Shown here: piece by piece, positions 41,470 through 52,111 of the stretch
How positions within the stretch are numbered: position 1 is the first letter of the stretch
Layout of the letters: each line of letters opens with the position of its first letter
From: Bacillus zhangzhouensis
GTDB taxonomy: Bacteria > Bacillota > Bacilli > Bacillales > Bacillaceae
Direction: 5' to 3'
Assembly: GCF_000715205.1 (NCBI RefSeq)
Contig: NZ_JOTP01000011.1
Span: 1-64,000, forward strand
DNA length: 64,000 nucleotides
Notes under the pieces: model-generated
Databases searched by the model: none
What the model was told of the DNA's origin: nothing
What the model saw: only the letters and a program-made list of their open reading frames with translations
Translations under genes and position numbers: made by a program

Positions 41470-42498
41470 TTAAGGGTTTACTTTTCCAACACCAGCATTT
41501 GATACAACTTCTGATTTGACATTGTTCACGTTAAGCAAAGAGTAGTTATAAGGAGGGTTGTACGTACCTGTTGAAGACGTTGGCAGATTGCCTGTGCTGT
41601 TAATATAAGAGTTGTTGATGACATGCCATGTACCTACTTGACGGCTGTCCCAGCTACCGATCGCATTTTTGGTGTTTTCAAATACGTTGTGCTCAATTCT
41701 CATTTTCGCGCCCATACGAGAGTTGATCGCAGTTGTAAGGATGCCTTTGTAATAGTTGTTATACACATGGCCTTCCCCGAAGCGCATAGACGGTACACGA
41801 GAATTCAGGTTTTCAAACCGGTTGTTGTGGAAAGTGATTTTTCGGTTGTAGTTATCGTTATCGGAGCTGCCCATCAGCATTGTCTTCCAGCTGTCATGGA
41901 CATAGTTCCAGGAGAATGTAATGTAATCAGCGTCATTTTTCACATCAAATAATCCATCATAATCATCCTTACCAGAGTTCAACGTGTTGTACAGTTCATT
42001 ATGATCCACCCATACGTTTTTAGAAGCGCCTTCGATTCCGATGGCATCCTTATCACCGATTTTACTGTGATGGATTTTCAGGTTGCGGATGATCACGTTA
42101 TTGGCTCGCCATATCTTAATGCCAATTCCGTTAAATTCGCCTTTCGTGCCTTTACCGACGATGGAGACATTGTTTGTATCTTTGACATCAATTTTATTTG
42201 CAGATGTATTAGAAGGGGTAATCGTCCCGTCTACAATGATTTTTAATTTTTCATTTGTACCTTTACTTTTAAGGGCGGCTAATAGTTCATTTCCGGTTTT
42301 TACTGTCACTGTTTTACCGCCTTCACCGCCTGTTGTGCCGCCATTCAACGTGGAGAATCCTTGCTGATTAAAATTGGCCATAATAGAAGGACTTTCTGGA
42401 TATTTGGCTGCCGCTTTTGCCTCCCCATTTGGTGCAAATAATGAAGTCACGAGACCAACCGCTAACACACCAGCTAACATTGGAACTTTTTTCTTCAA
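41470..42498 (-). CDS. pel: Secreted pectate lyase, polysaccharide lyase family 1
   Basis: A 342-residue secreted enzyme that cleaves polygalacturonate by beta-elimination. It has a signal peptide ([19 protein letters not shown], cut after EAKA) and a parallel beta-helix. Calcium-binding aspartates lie in [10 protein letters not shown] and [21 protein letters not shown] (residues 165-205), and the catalytic Arg in [20 protein letters not shown] near 240. The start is the TTG at 42498 after GGAGAGGTTGATT; the longer in-frame extension is not a signal sequence. A near-perfect CRE upstream shows catabolite repression. Confidence 0.95.
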   Translation of the reverse strand: MKKKVPMLAGVLAVGLVTSLFAPNGEAKAAAKYPESPSIMANFNQQGFSTLNGGTTGGEGGKTVTVKTGNELLAALKSKGTNEKLKIIVDGTITPSNTSANKIDVKDTNNVSIVGKGTKGEFNGIGIKIWRANNVIIRNLKIHHSKIGDKDAIGIEGASKNVWVDHNELYNTLNSGKDDYDGLFDVKNDADYITFSWNYVHDSWKTMLMGSSDNDNYNRKITFHNNRFENLNSRVPSMRFGEGHVYNNYYKGILTTAINSRMGAKMRIEHNVFENTKNAIGSWDSRQVGTWHVINNSYINSTGNLPTSSTGTYNPPYNYSLLNVNNVKSEVVSNAGVGKVNP

Positions 42499-42528
42499 AA
42501 TCAACCTCTCCATTCTATATTGATTTAA

Positions 42529-42542
42529 TGTAAACGTTTCCA
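42529..42542 (-). promoter_or_regulatory. CcpA site (CRE) of pel
   Basis: TGTAAACGTTTCCA matches 13 of 14 CRE positions and lies about 30 bases upstream of the pectate lyase start. The rest of the gap up to the sigY promoter, near 42930, holds AT-rich sequence without a further feature I can support. Confidence 0.8.
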
Positions 42543-42926
42543 AAATAAGCTGCGATTCAAACGCTCCTCCTTCTTTCGCCGGCATCGCCTCATTCGGAAT
42601 GTAGGAAGAGCATAGCACGCGAAAAGGTATCATCGGCTAAGAATTGGCGCAGTGTATTCCATGATTTTCTAGGAAACTAAGGCGATGATTATTTCATTTT
42701 CATCTAAATGAGACAAGGACCATTGACGATAGGTATTGGGATGACATCATGATTATGGGGGAGAGGCTATCCGTTTCATAGAAAATCAAGATGATTACGA
42801 AAACATCATTTTGTTAGAGACGAAGGAATGTCATAATCATTACATAAGAAAAAAATGGATGTAAAACGAACCAATGACCGGATCAACAGGGAGAAAAGGA
42901 GACATTTTAAAAAATAGAGCCTATTT

Positions 42927-42952
42927 TGAACGATGTCGTCATCCATGTCGTC
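42927..42952 (+). promoter_or_regulatory. Autoregulatory ECF promoter of sigY
   Basis: TGAACG (42927-42932) and CGTC (42949-42952) with a 16-base spacer match the known sigma-Y promoter and lie 37 bases before the sigY start codon. Sigma-Y would activate its own operon. Confidence 0.8.
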
Positions 42953-42988
42953 TCATGAATAAGAGAAGAAGAGGAAGGAGGGACGTGT

Positions 42989-43522
42989 TTGGAGCAGACA
43001 GAAGAGACATTATTGATTCAGCGGGCAAAACAGGGAGATGATGCCGCATTTACAGCCCTTTATCGGCAACACTATTCCTTTCTTTACCGGTATATGATGA
43101 AGCTCACCCTTCAACAAGAGCTGGCAGAAGAAATCATGCAAGAGACGATGCTGAAAGCGTACATGAAACTTTCTTCATTTAGAGGAGATTCCTTATTTTC
43201 AACATGGCTCATCTCCATTGCATCGAGACAATTTTTAGATCACCAAAAGAAAAGAAAACGTGAACAAATGAGAGAAGGGAAGGCAAATCAAGAAGCCATA
43301 CGCCGCTTCAAATGGGACGTTCAGCAAAAGGGACATACATGGCATGAGATGTGGGATGCTTTAAATGAATTGAAGGCTCAGGAGAGGGCACCGATTATTC
43401 TACATTATTATTATGGCTTTACTTACCCAGAAATCGCTTCAATGCTCGGTATGAGAGAAGGCACTGTGAAGTCGAGAGTTCATCATGGATTAAAGAAAAT
43501 TCGAAAGGAGTGGTTCTTATGA
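42989..43522 (+). CDS. sigY: ECF sigma factor SigY
   Basis: A 177-residue ECF sigma factor. Region 2 covers residues 15-85 (FTALYRQHYSFLYRYMMKL, EEIMQETMLKAYMKL, FSTWLISIASRQFLDHQKKR) and region 4 covers 115-175 (APIILHYYYGFTYPEIASMLGMREGTVKSRVHHGLKKIRK). Size and the two genes that follow match sigY-yxlC-yxlD of B. subtilis, where the yxl products restrain sigma-Y. TTG start behind GGAAGGAGGGACGTG. The gene overlaps yxlC by four bases. Confidence 0.92.
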   Translation: MEQTEETLLIQRAKQGDDAAFTALYRQHYSFLYRYMMKLTLQQELAEEIMQETMLKAYMKLSSFRGDSLFSTWLISIASRQFLDHQKKRKREQMREGKANQEAIRRFKWDVQQKGHTWHEMWDALNELKAQERAPIILHYYYGFTYPEIASMLGMREGTVKSRVHHGLKKIRKEWFL

Positions 43523-43830
43523 AGGAAGATCGTTTTACCGAACGTTTAAAAGAAGAGTTACAGCAGCTAGATGAACAAATTGAAGTGGAAAAGCCAAGTG
43601 AGCAGGCTGTCATGATGATGCTAAAGCAGGCAAAGGAAAAAGAAAAAAGACGTTTTAAACAAGAAATGCTGGCGTACGTTCTCATCAGTCTCACCATTCT
43701 GGCACTTTTTGCGGCTGCTATCACCCATTTGCCTATTATTTTAATTCTGCTCCAAGTGGTGAGCGTCCCGCTTTGTGTAGTAGTAGGCATTAAGGAATAT
43801 CAACACATTAAAGGAGGGTCTTCCTTATGA
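43519..43830 (+). CDS. yxlC: YxlC, putative anti-sigma-Y factor
   Basis: A 103-residue protein: charged cytoplasmic N-terminal half rich in Glu and Lys, then two membrane helices (residues 55-76 and 78-95). In B. subtilis YxlC, with YxlD, is needed to keep sigma-Y inactive. The ATG overlaps the sigY stop (ATGA) with AAAGGAG upstream. Confidence 0.85.
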   Translation: MKEDRFTERLKEELQQLDEQIEVEKPSEQAVMMMLKQAKEKEKRRFKQEMLAYVLISLTILALFAAAITHLPIILILLQVVSVPLCVVVGIKEYQHIKGGSSL

Positions 43831-44039
43831 GTCAGACGGAAATGATCATCTTATTGTGCGCATTGCCGTTATTATTTGCACAGGGATTTCTTTTGTTTAT
43901 GGATGCCAAAAAAAGAGGGCGTTATAAGTGGTTCTGGGGCATTGTTGGTTTAATTAACTTCCCATCGTCTTCAATTTTATATTGGCTTTGTGTCGTATTA
44001 CCTGATCGAAAAAGAGGCGAGAATCTCCGAAAGGATTGA
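43827..44039 (+). CDS. yxlD: YxlD, small membrane protein of the sigY operon
   Basis: A 70-residue protein with two membrane helices and a basic tail (LPDRKRGENLRKD), of the phospholipase_D-nuclease N-terminal (PLDc_N) type. In B. subtilis it works with YxlC as a negative regulator of sigma-Y. ATGA overlap with yxlC. The later genes yxlE, yxlF and yxlG are missing, so the operon ends here. Only a small hairpin (TCAAA / TTTGA, then CCCTTTTTT) follows. Confidence 0.85.
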   Translation: MSQTEMIILLCALPLLFAQGFLLFMDAKKRGRYKWFWGIVGLINFPSSSILYWLCVVLPDRKRGENLRKD

Positions 44040-45721
<1,682 letters not shown>

Positions 45722-45803
45722 CTCCTGCTCTCCCGCACCTGTTTATTTCATGACAAGATAGGGAATCGTCTTGTAAGAATGACAATAAGGAGGCGCGGGA
45801 GAA

Positions 45804-45917
45804 ATGAAAAAATGGCTGAAACAAATTGTCAAATGGGCACCAGTGATTTATCCAGTGGTGAGGAAAATATATAAAGAGCGAAAAGCATCAAAAGCTCGTA
45901 ACGTATCAGCCGGATAA
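45804..45917 (+). CDS. 37-residue cationic amphipathic peptide
   Basis: A short gene with an excellent ribosome binding site (AAGGAGGCGCGGGAGAA). The peptide begins [19 protein letters not shown] and ends in a lysine/arginine-rich tail, with a predicted amphipathic or membrane-associated helix broken by prolines. Its stop codon lies inside the stem of a strong terminator. Charge and size recall small membrane-binding or bacteriocin-like peptides; function unknown. Confidence 0.6.
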   Translation: MKKWLKQIVKWAPVIYPVVRKIYKERKASKARNVSAG

Positions 45918-45934
45918 TCCGGCTTTTTTTTATG
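45907..45934 (+). terminator. Terminator overlapping the end of the small peptide gene
   Basis: A perfect 8-bp stem, AGCCGGAT / ATCCGGCT, with a 2-base loop and eight T residues. The TAA stop of the peptide gene is inside the stem. Confidence 0.9.
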
Positions 45935-46043
45935 GAATCATATACAGAACCTGCGGTGAAAGAAAAAATTATAGATTCGAATGATCCAATTCAGGCCACT
46001 CTCCGTTAAGTACATAACAAACGGAAAGAGGAGGCAATAACAG

Positions 46044-47435
46044 ATGATCATGAAAAAAGCTATTTTAACCATCCCGCTTAGCACAGCATTACTATTCCCA
46101 GCGGCTCATATTGCAAGTGCACACGAAGGACATATGCATGGTGATGCAAAGAAGACGTCTTCATCACAAGAGGTGTCAAATAAAGCAACGGATCTTCGAG
46201 CAGCACTAGATCAGCTGTTCTCAGAGCATGCCTATTTAGCAGTGATCACGATGCAAAAGGGAATTGACGGTAGTAAAGACTTCGATCAAGCAGCGGCGGC
46301 GTTAAATGAAAACACGAATGATTTATCAGATGCGATCGCCTCTGTGTACGGTAAAAAAGCAGGGAAACAATTCAAAGACATTTGGTCAAGCCATATCGGC
46401 TACTTTGTTGATTATGTACAAGCCACAGCGAAAAATGATGAGGCAGGTAAAAAGAAAGCAATGAAGCAGCTTGATCAATATCGGTTGAAACAAGCCGATA
46501 TGCTCGATCAAGCCACAGACGGTAGATTGAAAGCTAGTGAGCTTGAGGAAGGCTTAAAGATGCATGTCAATGAACTGCTGAGAGCTTTTGACAGCTACAC
46601 TGAAAAGGATTTTGATACGACTTACGAAACGGTTAGAAAATCCATTCATCATATGTTTGAAGTGGGAAAAGGCGTGTCATGGGCGATCACAGATCAATTT
46701 CCTGGGAAATTTGATCAAAAATCAGTGGATACACCAGCTGCAGATCTTCGTGAGGATTTAAATTACTTGTTCTCAGAGCATTTGGCGTTGGCGGTTGTTG
46801 CCATGCAAAAAGGAAATGATGGCAGCAAGGACTTTGACCAAGCAGCTGCTGCTTTAAATGAAAATACAAATGATTTATCTGATGCCATTGCATCTGTTTA
46901 TGGAAAGGATGCAGGAAAACAATTTAAAACAATTTGGTCAAGCCATATCGGTTACTTAGTTGATTATGTCAAAGCGGATGCATCAGGGGACGAGAAAGCG
47001 AAGGAGAAGGCCGTCAAAGATTTAGATGCTTACCGGATGAAGCAAGCGAAGTTTTTAGATCAAGCGACAGATGGACGTTTGAAGGCGGCTGATTTAGAAG
47101 CTGGTCTGAAAACACATATTGATGAGCTGATCAAAACGTATACGTCTTATCATCAGGGGGAATATGATCAGCTTTATCCGACAGTGAGAGAGGCGTATGG
47201 CCATATGTTCATGATTGGTCAAGATGTGGCAACAGCTATTGTCGACCAGCATCCTGAACTGTTCAAATCCAAAATGCCAAATGAAATGCCGAAAACAGGA
47301 ATGGGAGGTACTGCCGGTCCTTTAGGCATGTCATATGAAGCTTTTGCTGGGATGATCGCTAGTCTTATTTTAGCTGTAGGTGCAGCGGGTGCGTTCTTCT
47401 TCATTCGCCGCAAGACATCAAATTCAAAATCATAA
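46044..47435 (+). CDS. LPXTG-like (MPKTG) wall-anchored protein with two tandem domains
   Basis: A 463-residue surface protein: signal peptide to about residue 26, a His-rich start (HEGHMHGD) that could bind metal, two similar helical domains of about 160 residues (approximately 45-210 and 225-395), then the sorting signal MPKTG, a membrane helix and RRKTS tail. The two domains share the segment DFDQAAAALNENTNDLSDAI identically, along with SEH-LAV--MQKG, WSSHIGY-VDYV and LDQATDGRLKA. A class F sortase gene follows and is the probable anchoring enzyme. I do not know the domain's function. Start ATG 46044 after AGGAGGCAATAACAG. Confidence 0.82.
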   Translation: MIMKKAILTIPLSTALLFPAAHIASAHEGHMHGDAKKTSSSQEVSNKATDLRAALDQLFSEHAYLAVITMQKGIDGSKDFDQAAAALNENTNDLSDAIASVYGKKAGKQFKDIWSSHIGYFVDYVQATAKNDEAGKKKAMKQLDQYRLKQADMLDQATDGRLKASELEEGLKMHVNELLRAFDSYTEKDFDTTYETVRKSIHHMFEVGKGVSWAITDQFPGKFDQKSVDTPAADLREDLNYLFSEHLALAVVAMQKGNDGSKDFDQAAAALNENTNDLSDAIASVYGKDAGKQFKTIWSSHIGYLVDYVKADASGDEKAKEKAVKDLDAYRMKQAKFLDQATDGRLKAADLEAGLKTHIDELIKTYTSYHQGEYDQLYPTVREAYGHMFMIGQDVATAIVDQHPELFKSKMPNEMPKTGMGGTAGPLGMSYEAFAGMIASLILAVGAAGAFFFIRRKTSNSKS

Positions 47436-47495
47436 AGACAAGAGGGGAGCGTGCACGACCGTGCCGTTCCTTTCTTTAAAAGGAGGCCGACTTGT

Positions 47496-48110
47496 GTGAA
47501 AAAATGGCTAGTGGGTATTCTCGCGCTTCTCATCATCACAGGCTGTGCATCACATGCTATGGATGAATCGTCATCCTCAGAAACAACATCACCTCCTGAG
47601 AAAATGACCACAAATCAAGCTGAAAAACAGAGCCACTCAAACGATACGTTAAAAGGCGAGCCGCCTGGTATTGTCCCAGCTGAAATTGCTATTCCCGCTA
47701 TTGATGTCAAAGCAAAAGTGGAGAAAACGGCTTTATCAAAGGATGGCAGTATGGGTGTCCCCAAACATACTGACAACACGGCTTGGTTTGAAGATGGTCC
47801 GAAGCCAGGGGATAAAGGGAATGCTGTCATGAATGGTCATGTTGATAACAAATGGGGGCCATCTGTTTTTTATCGACTAAAGGATCTGAAAAAGGGAGAC
47901 AAGGTGATCGTGATGTCTTCGTCAGGAAAAAAGCGAACCTTTGAAGTCACCAAAGTGCAAAGCTATCCGCGTGAAGAGAAGCCAAATGCTTTTTTCGGGT
48001 ACGCTTTTACACGGAATCTCAATTTAATCACATGTACTGGGACATTTGATCATGCAGCAGGTACACATGAAAAAAGATTGGTTGTATTTACACAGCTCAT
48101 CTCCTCATAA
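47496..48110 (+). CDS. Class F sortase with lipoprotein-type signal
   Basis: A 204-residue sortase of the class F/SrtF type: catalytic His in NAVMNGHVDNKWG near residue 125, Cys in NLITCTGTFD near 185 and Arg in EKRLVVF near 197. The N-terminus is MKKWLVGILALLIITGCA, where ITGC fits a lipobox, so the enzyme may be held by a lipid rather than a transmembrane helix. A Ser/Thr/Glu-rich linker follows. GTG start at 47496 behind AAAAGGAGGCCGACTT. It lies 60 bases after an MPKTG protein gene, its probable substrate. Confidence 0.88.
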   Translation: MKKWLVGILALLIITGCASHAMDESSSSETTSPPEKMTTNQAEKQSHSNDTLKGEPPGIVPAEIAIPAIDVKAKVEKTALSKDGSMGVPKHTDNTAWFEDGPKPGDKGNAVMNGHVDNKWGPSVFYRLKDLKKGDKVIVMSSSGKKRTFEVTKVQSYPREEKPNAFFGYAFTRNLNLITCTGTFDHAAGTHEKRLVVFTQLISS

Positions 48111-48145
48111 AAAAGGCGGATACACGAAGGTGTAACGCCTTTTTT
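48111..48145 (+). terminator. Terminator of the MPKTG protein-sortase pair
   Basis: Outer stem AAAAGGCG / CGCCTTTT and inner stem TACAC / GTGTA, followed by T residues. Confidence 0.85.
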
Positions 48146-48236
48146 CGTCGTTTTCAAAGAAACATCTAAAAAGAAGATTCGTAGGTCATTAGATATGGTT
48201 AGTCGTATAAATAGGGGCATTTGTCATATAAATGAA

Positions 48237-48266
48237 TTGGCAATTTTTATTTCTTTTCAGTAGAAT
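48237..48266 (+). promoter_or_regulatory. Possible promoter of licR
   Basis: TTGGCA and TAGAAT separated by 18 bases, about 80 bases before the licR start. Confidence 0.5.
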
Positions 48267-48346
48267 ATGAGTGATGAAGAGAACTGCAAGCGCATACAAC
48301 CTGTCCAGACAAGGCAGATTCTCCACCCTTACATAAGGAGGCCGAT

Positions 48347-50293
48347 ATGATGCTGAGTAAAAGACTGGCGCACATCTTAAGTCAGCTGATGGCAGCTGAG
48401 ACCCCTCTCACAAGCGCTGCACTTTCTGTCAGCTTACAAGTGACAAGCCGTACCATTCGTACAGACATCAAGGAACTAAATGACCGTCTTGCCCCTTATC
48501 AAGCGGCAGTAGCAGCTGTTAGAGGAGCTGGCTATAAGCTGGTGATCAAGGATGAGAATGCTTTTCGCCGTTTTATGAAGGAGGAGGTCGAACAGGAAGA
48601 GCCGCTTGCCGTTCTGCCGGAGGAGCGTGTTCGGTTTATTTTAAAAAAGCTTCTTCTGGCAGAAGCGTATGTGAAGCTAGAAAATTTACAGGAGCAGCTG
48701 TTTATTAGTAAGTCGACAATGAGTAACGATGTGAAATGGGTCAAACGCAAGCTTGAACCCTTTGATCTGAAGCTGGAAGCGAAGCCGAGCAAAGGTTGCC
48801 GGATTAAAGGATCAGAGATGAAAATCCGGTATTGTATGTCAGAATATTTATTCAACGAGCGCCGTTCCTATCAAACGATGCTAAACACAGCTGCCACCAT
48901 TTTGCCAAAACATGAACTGGAATTGATTCATAAAACAATGATTGATTATATCAATGAAGAAAGAATGAATCTATCAGACATTTGTGTGAATAATTTAATT
49001 GTCCATGTCGCCATTGCCTGTAAACGGATTAGACACGGAAACTATGTATCTGTTCTTCCAGAGGAAATCAACGAAATTCCGAGGGCAAAGGAATACAAGG
49101 TAGCCAAAAAAATGGTGGAACGTCTCGAAGGACTGCTCGCTGTCTCATTTCCACAAGAGGAGATCGTCTATATCGCCATTCATTTGCTAGGAACAGCCAA
49201 AATGGTACAGTCCTTTTCATCGAGCGGTCAAACACAAATTGTGGATGATGACACGAGCCATCTTGTGCAGCTCATGCTGAAAGCCATTGATCAAAAATTG
49301 CAACTTGATTTAGCTGATGATGCGGAATTAATGATTGGACTCAGTCTGCATTTAAAGCCGGCCATGAACCGGTGTAAATATGGAATGAACTTAAGAAATC
49401 CGATGCTTGATGAAATAAAAGCGGGGTATCCACTTGCCTTTGAAGCAGGGATTATTGCCAGCAGAGTCATTGAAGAAGAGGCGGGTCTATCGATTCATGA
49501 GAATGAAATCGGATATATGGCGCTCCATTTTGGTGCTGCTTTAGAGCGTAGGAAAATGGAGATTCCGCCGAAGCGATGTCTCATTGTCTGTGCATCTGGT
49601 GCAGGGAGTGCAAGGCTATTGCAGGATCGTTTGCGGTCAAAATTTGGGTCAAAGCTGACCATTTTAGGAACAGCAGAGCTTTATTCACTTCCGCATGTCT
49701 CTTTACATGCACTGGATTTGATTATTACGACGATTCCTATTCATATGGATTTACCGATTCCAGTCATTCAAGTGAACACCATTTTAGGAGGCGGCGACTT
49801 TTTAAAAATTGAAGAAGCCCTGACGAATGAAACAAGAGTGACATTGGCCTCTCAATATATGAAAAGGGATTTGGTCTTTACAAAACGTGCCTTTCAAACA
49901 AAGGAAGACGTCATGACCTTTCTCACGCAAAAAGTCATCGACATGGGATTAGCACCAGCAGAGCTCACACCATCTGTGATGGAAAGAGAAGAGGCAGCAC
50001 CTACCTCCTTCGGGCATTATACAGCAATTCCGCACCCTATGACCCCACTGACAGAAGAAACGTTTTGGGCGATATGTACATTAGAAAAACCCATCATTTG
50101 GGGAGAAAAAAAGGTTCAATTTGTCTGCTTGCTTTGTGTCGAAAAAGAGAACGCCAAAGATTTAAAAGGGATGTACCGGCTGCTGGGAGAGCTTGTGCAT
50201 AATGTGAAATTCATTCAGCATCTCATCGCCTGTGATACATTTGAAGACATGCTCGATATCATGTATAAAAAGGCCCCTTCGTACAAGAGCTAA
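48347..50293 (+). CDS. licR: LicR, PTS-controlled activator of the oligo-beta-glucoside operon
   Basis: A 648-residue multidomain activator: two N-terminal HTH regions (residues 1-165, including TSRTIRTDIKELN and SKSTMSNDVKWVKR), PRD1 (about 180-290) and PRD2 (about 295-405, with GYMALHFGAALER), an EIIB-like domain (CLIVCASGAGSARLL near 412) and a C-terminal EIIA domain with the phosphorylatable His in YTAIPHPMTPL near 560. As known for B. subtilis LicR, HPr phosphorylates the PRDs to activate and the LicB/LicA components inhibit when no substrate is present. Located directly upstream of licBCAH. Confidence 0.95.
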   Translation: MMLSKRLAHILSQLMAAETPLTSAALSVSLQVTSRTIRTDIKELNDRLAPYQAAVAAVRGAGYKLVIKDENAFRRFMKEEVEQEEPLAVLPEERVRFILKKLLLAEAYVKLENLQEQLFISKSTMSNDVKWVKRKLEPFDLKLEAKPSKGCRIKGSEMKIRYCMSEYLFNERRSYQTMLNTAATILPKHELELIHKTMIDYINEERMNLSDICVNNLIVHVAIACKRIRHGNYVSVLPEEINEIPRAKEYKVAKKMVERLEGLLAVSFPQEEIVYIAIHLLGTAKMVQSFSSSGQTQIVDDDTSHLVQLMLKAIDQKLQLDLADDAELMIGLSLHLKPAMNRCKYGMNLRNPMLDEIKAGYPLAFEAGIIASRVIEEEAGLSIHENEIGYMALHFGAALERRKMEIPPKRCLIVCASGAGSARLLQDRLRSKFGSKLTILGTAELYSLPHVSLHALDLIITTIPIHMDLPIPVIQVNTILGGGDFLKIEEALTNETRVTLASQYMKRDLVFTKRAFQTKEDVMTFLTQKVIDMGLAPAELTPSVMEREEAAPTSFGHYTAIPHPMTPLTEETFWAICTLEKPIIWGEKKVQFVCLLCVEKENAKDLKGMYRLLGELVHNVKFIQHLIACDTFEDMLDIMYKKAPSYKS

Positions 50294-50306
50294 CAGTGTG
50301 ATATGA

Positions 50307-50334
50307 ACTTTTTCCGCTTCCTAAAGGAAAAAGT
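50307..50334 (+). promoter_or_regulatory. Candidate LicR operator
   Basis: A 9-bp perfect inverted repeat, ACTTTTTCC-N10-GGAAAAAGT, directly upstream of the poor -35 region of the licB promoter (TGTTTA-N17-TATGAT, 50340-50368). It lacks a trailing T-run, so it is an activator site rather than a terminator of licR. Confidence 0.7.
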
Positions 50335-50345
50335 ATAGGTGTTTA

Positions 50346-50359
50346 TGAAAGCGGTTTCA
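50346..50359 (+). promoter_or_regulatory. CcpA site (CRE) in the licB promoter
   Basis: TGAAAGCGGTTTCA matches all 14 CRE positions and lies between the -35 and -10 boxes, where bound CcpA would block RNA polymerase. Confidence 0.92.
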
Positions 50360-50415
50360 TAATATGATGAATGTGTAAAGAAAAGCTTCACACTTTTAAA
50401 AGGGGGCGTTTACAC

Positions 50416-50721
50416 ATGAACATCTTATTGGTTTGCGCAGCAGGTATGTCAACAAGCTTACTTGTCACAAAAATGGAGAAAAGCGCACAAGAACAAGGAA
50501 AAGACTATCGCATTTGGGCGGTCTCTGGAGATGCTGCAAAAAGTCATATTGATCAAGCCGATGTGCTTTTATTAGGACCTCAGGTTCGATATTTATTACC
50601 ACAAATGAAAAAGCTCGGGGAAGAAAAAGGGATTCCAGTAGACGTCATTAATACCGTGCATTATGGCGTGTGTAATGGCGCAGAGGTTCTAAAATCTGCT
50701 GAACAGCTAGTGAACGGATAA
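50416..50721 (+). CDS. licB: PTS EIIB, lichenan/cellobiose-specific
   Basis: A 101-residue EIIB with the active-site cysteine in [16 protein letters not shown] at residue 7 and the [16 protein letters not shown] segment. It takes phosphate from LicA and gives it to incoming oligo-beta-glucosides during transport through LicC. Start ATG 50416 after AAAAGGGGGCGTTTACAC; the frame runs open further upstream but without a site. Confidence 0.95.
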   Translation: MNILLVCAAGMSTSLLVTKMEKSAQEQGKDYRIWAVSGDAAKSHIDQADVLLLGPQVRYLLPQMKKLGEEKGIPVDVINTVHYGVCNGAEVLKSAEQLVNG

Positions 50722-50735
50722 AGGGGGCGGAAGGG

Positions 50736-52085
50736 ATGAATGGATTCAACCGATTTCTAGAAGAGAAGGTTATGCCGTTTGCAGGGAAGATTGCCGCTCA
50801 AAGACATTTACAAGCATTGCGTGACGGAATTGTTTTAACCATGCCTCTCATTATTGTCGGTTCACTGTTTCTCATTTTGGCCAACCTTCCGATTCCAGGA
50901 TACAGCGATTTTATGGCAAGTATCTTTGGAGACGAATGGGCCACGAAACTATCCTATCCTGTTAATGCAACCTTTGACATTATGGCACTTGTTGCAACCT
51001 TTGGGATTGCCTACAGGCTTGCTGAAAAGTATGCCGTTGATGCACTATCATCTGGTGCGATCGCTGTCGCGGCTTTCCTTTTGGCCACGCCATATCAAGT
51101 GCCTTTCACACCTGAAGGCTCAACAGAAGCCATCCTAGTGAATGGCGGAATTCCGGTCACACTGATGGGCAGTAAAGGGTTATTCGTCGCCATGATTATT
51201 GCCATGCTTTCAACAGAAATTTACCGCTTCATTGTACAGCGGAATATCGTCATTAAAATGCCTGATGGTGTACCGCCAGCAGTCAGTAAATCGTTTATCG
51301 CACTTATTCCAGGTTTTGTGGTGATCACGCTGATCTGGGTCACGAGACTTGTGATTGAGATGACACCTTTTGAGAGTATTCATAATATCATCACCGTCTT
51401 AATTGGCACACCGCTTTCCATTCTTGGTGGAAGTTTAGGCGGGAGTATCGTCGCCGTGGGTGTGCAAATGCTCCTTTGGGCATGCGGTATTCATGGAGCA
51501 ACAATTGTCGGCGGCGTCATGGGTCCGATTTGGCTCGGTGCGATGGATGAGAACCGTCTTGCGTTTCAAGCAGGAGAAGTGCTGCCGAATATTTTCACAG
51601 CGCAGTTCTTTGAAATTTTCATCAATGTCGGCGGAAGCGGCGCGACACTTGCTTTGGTGCTGACGATGATCTTACGTGCTAGAAGTAAACAAATGAAACA
51701 GCTTGGCCGACTTGCCATTGGGCCAGCCATCTTTAACATCAACGAACCGATCATTTTTGGAATGCCGATTGTGATGAACCCAATGCTTCTCATTCCGTTT
51801 ATCCTCACGCCAATCATGATGATCATCACCACATATATCGGAATGAGCACAGGACTTGTGGCTAAACCGGCAGGAATCGCTGTCCCATGGACAATGCCGC
51901 CAATCATTTCAGGCTATCTCGCAACAGGCGGGAAAATCTCTGGCGCTGTTATGCAACTGATCAACCTCGCGCTGTCATTTGCTCTATACTACCCGTTCTT
52001 TAGAATGTGGGATAAGCAGAAATGGAAAGAAGAAAGTGAGCTAGAAACAAAAGCATCAACTGATGAAAATGTCGTCAACATGTAA
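50736..52085 (+). CDS. licC: PTS EIIC, lichenan/cellobiose permease
   Basis: A 449-residue integral membrane permease of the lactose/cellobiose PTS family with about ten helices and the conserved [15 protein letters not shown] segment near residue 335. It transports and phosphorylates the beta-glucosides released from lichenan and cellulose. It follows licB by 14 bases with GGGGGCGGAAGGG before the ATG. Confidence 0.95.
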   Translation: MNGFNRFLEEKVMPFAGKIAAQRHLQALRDGIVLTMPLIIVGSLFLILANLPIPGYSDFMASIFGDEWATKLSYPVNATFDIMALVATFGIAYRLAEKYAVDALSSGAIAVAAFLLATPYQVPFTPEGSTEAILVNGGIPVTLMGSKGLFVAMIIAMLSTEIYRFIVQRNIVIKMPDGVPPAVSKSFIALIPGFVVITLIWVTRLVIEMTPFESIHNIITVLIGTPLSILGGSLGGSIVAVGVQMLLWACGIHGATIVGGVMGPIWLGAMDENRLAFQAGEVLPNIFTAQFFEIFINVGGSGATLALVLTMILRARSKQMKQLGRLAIGPAIFNINEPIIFGMPIVMNPMLLIPFILTPIMMIITTYIGMSTGLVAKPAGIAVPWTMPPIISGYLATGGKISGAVMQLINLALSFALYYPFFRMWDKQKWKEESELETKASTDENVVNM

Positions 52086-52111
52086 TAGAGGGAACAAGGG
52101 GGATGCGGCCG

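Noticed and set aside
50307-50334. Inverted repeat past licR as the licR terminator.
   Set aside because: No T-run follows; it directly adjoins the licB promoter, where an activator site is expected.
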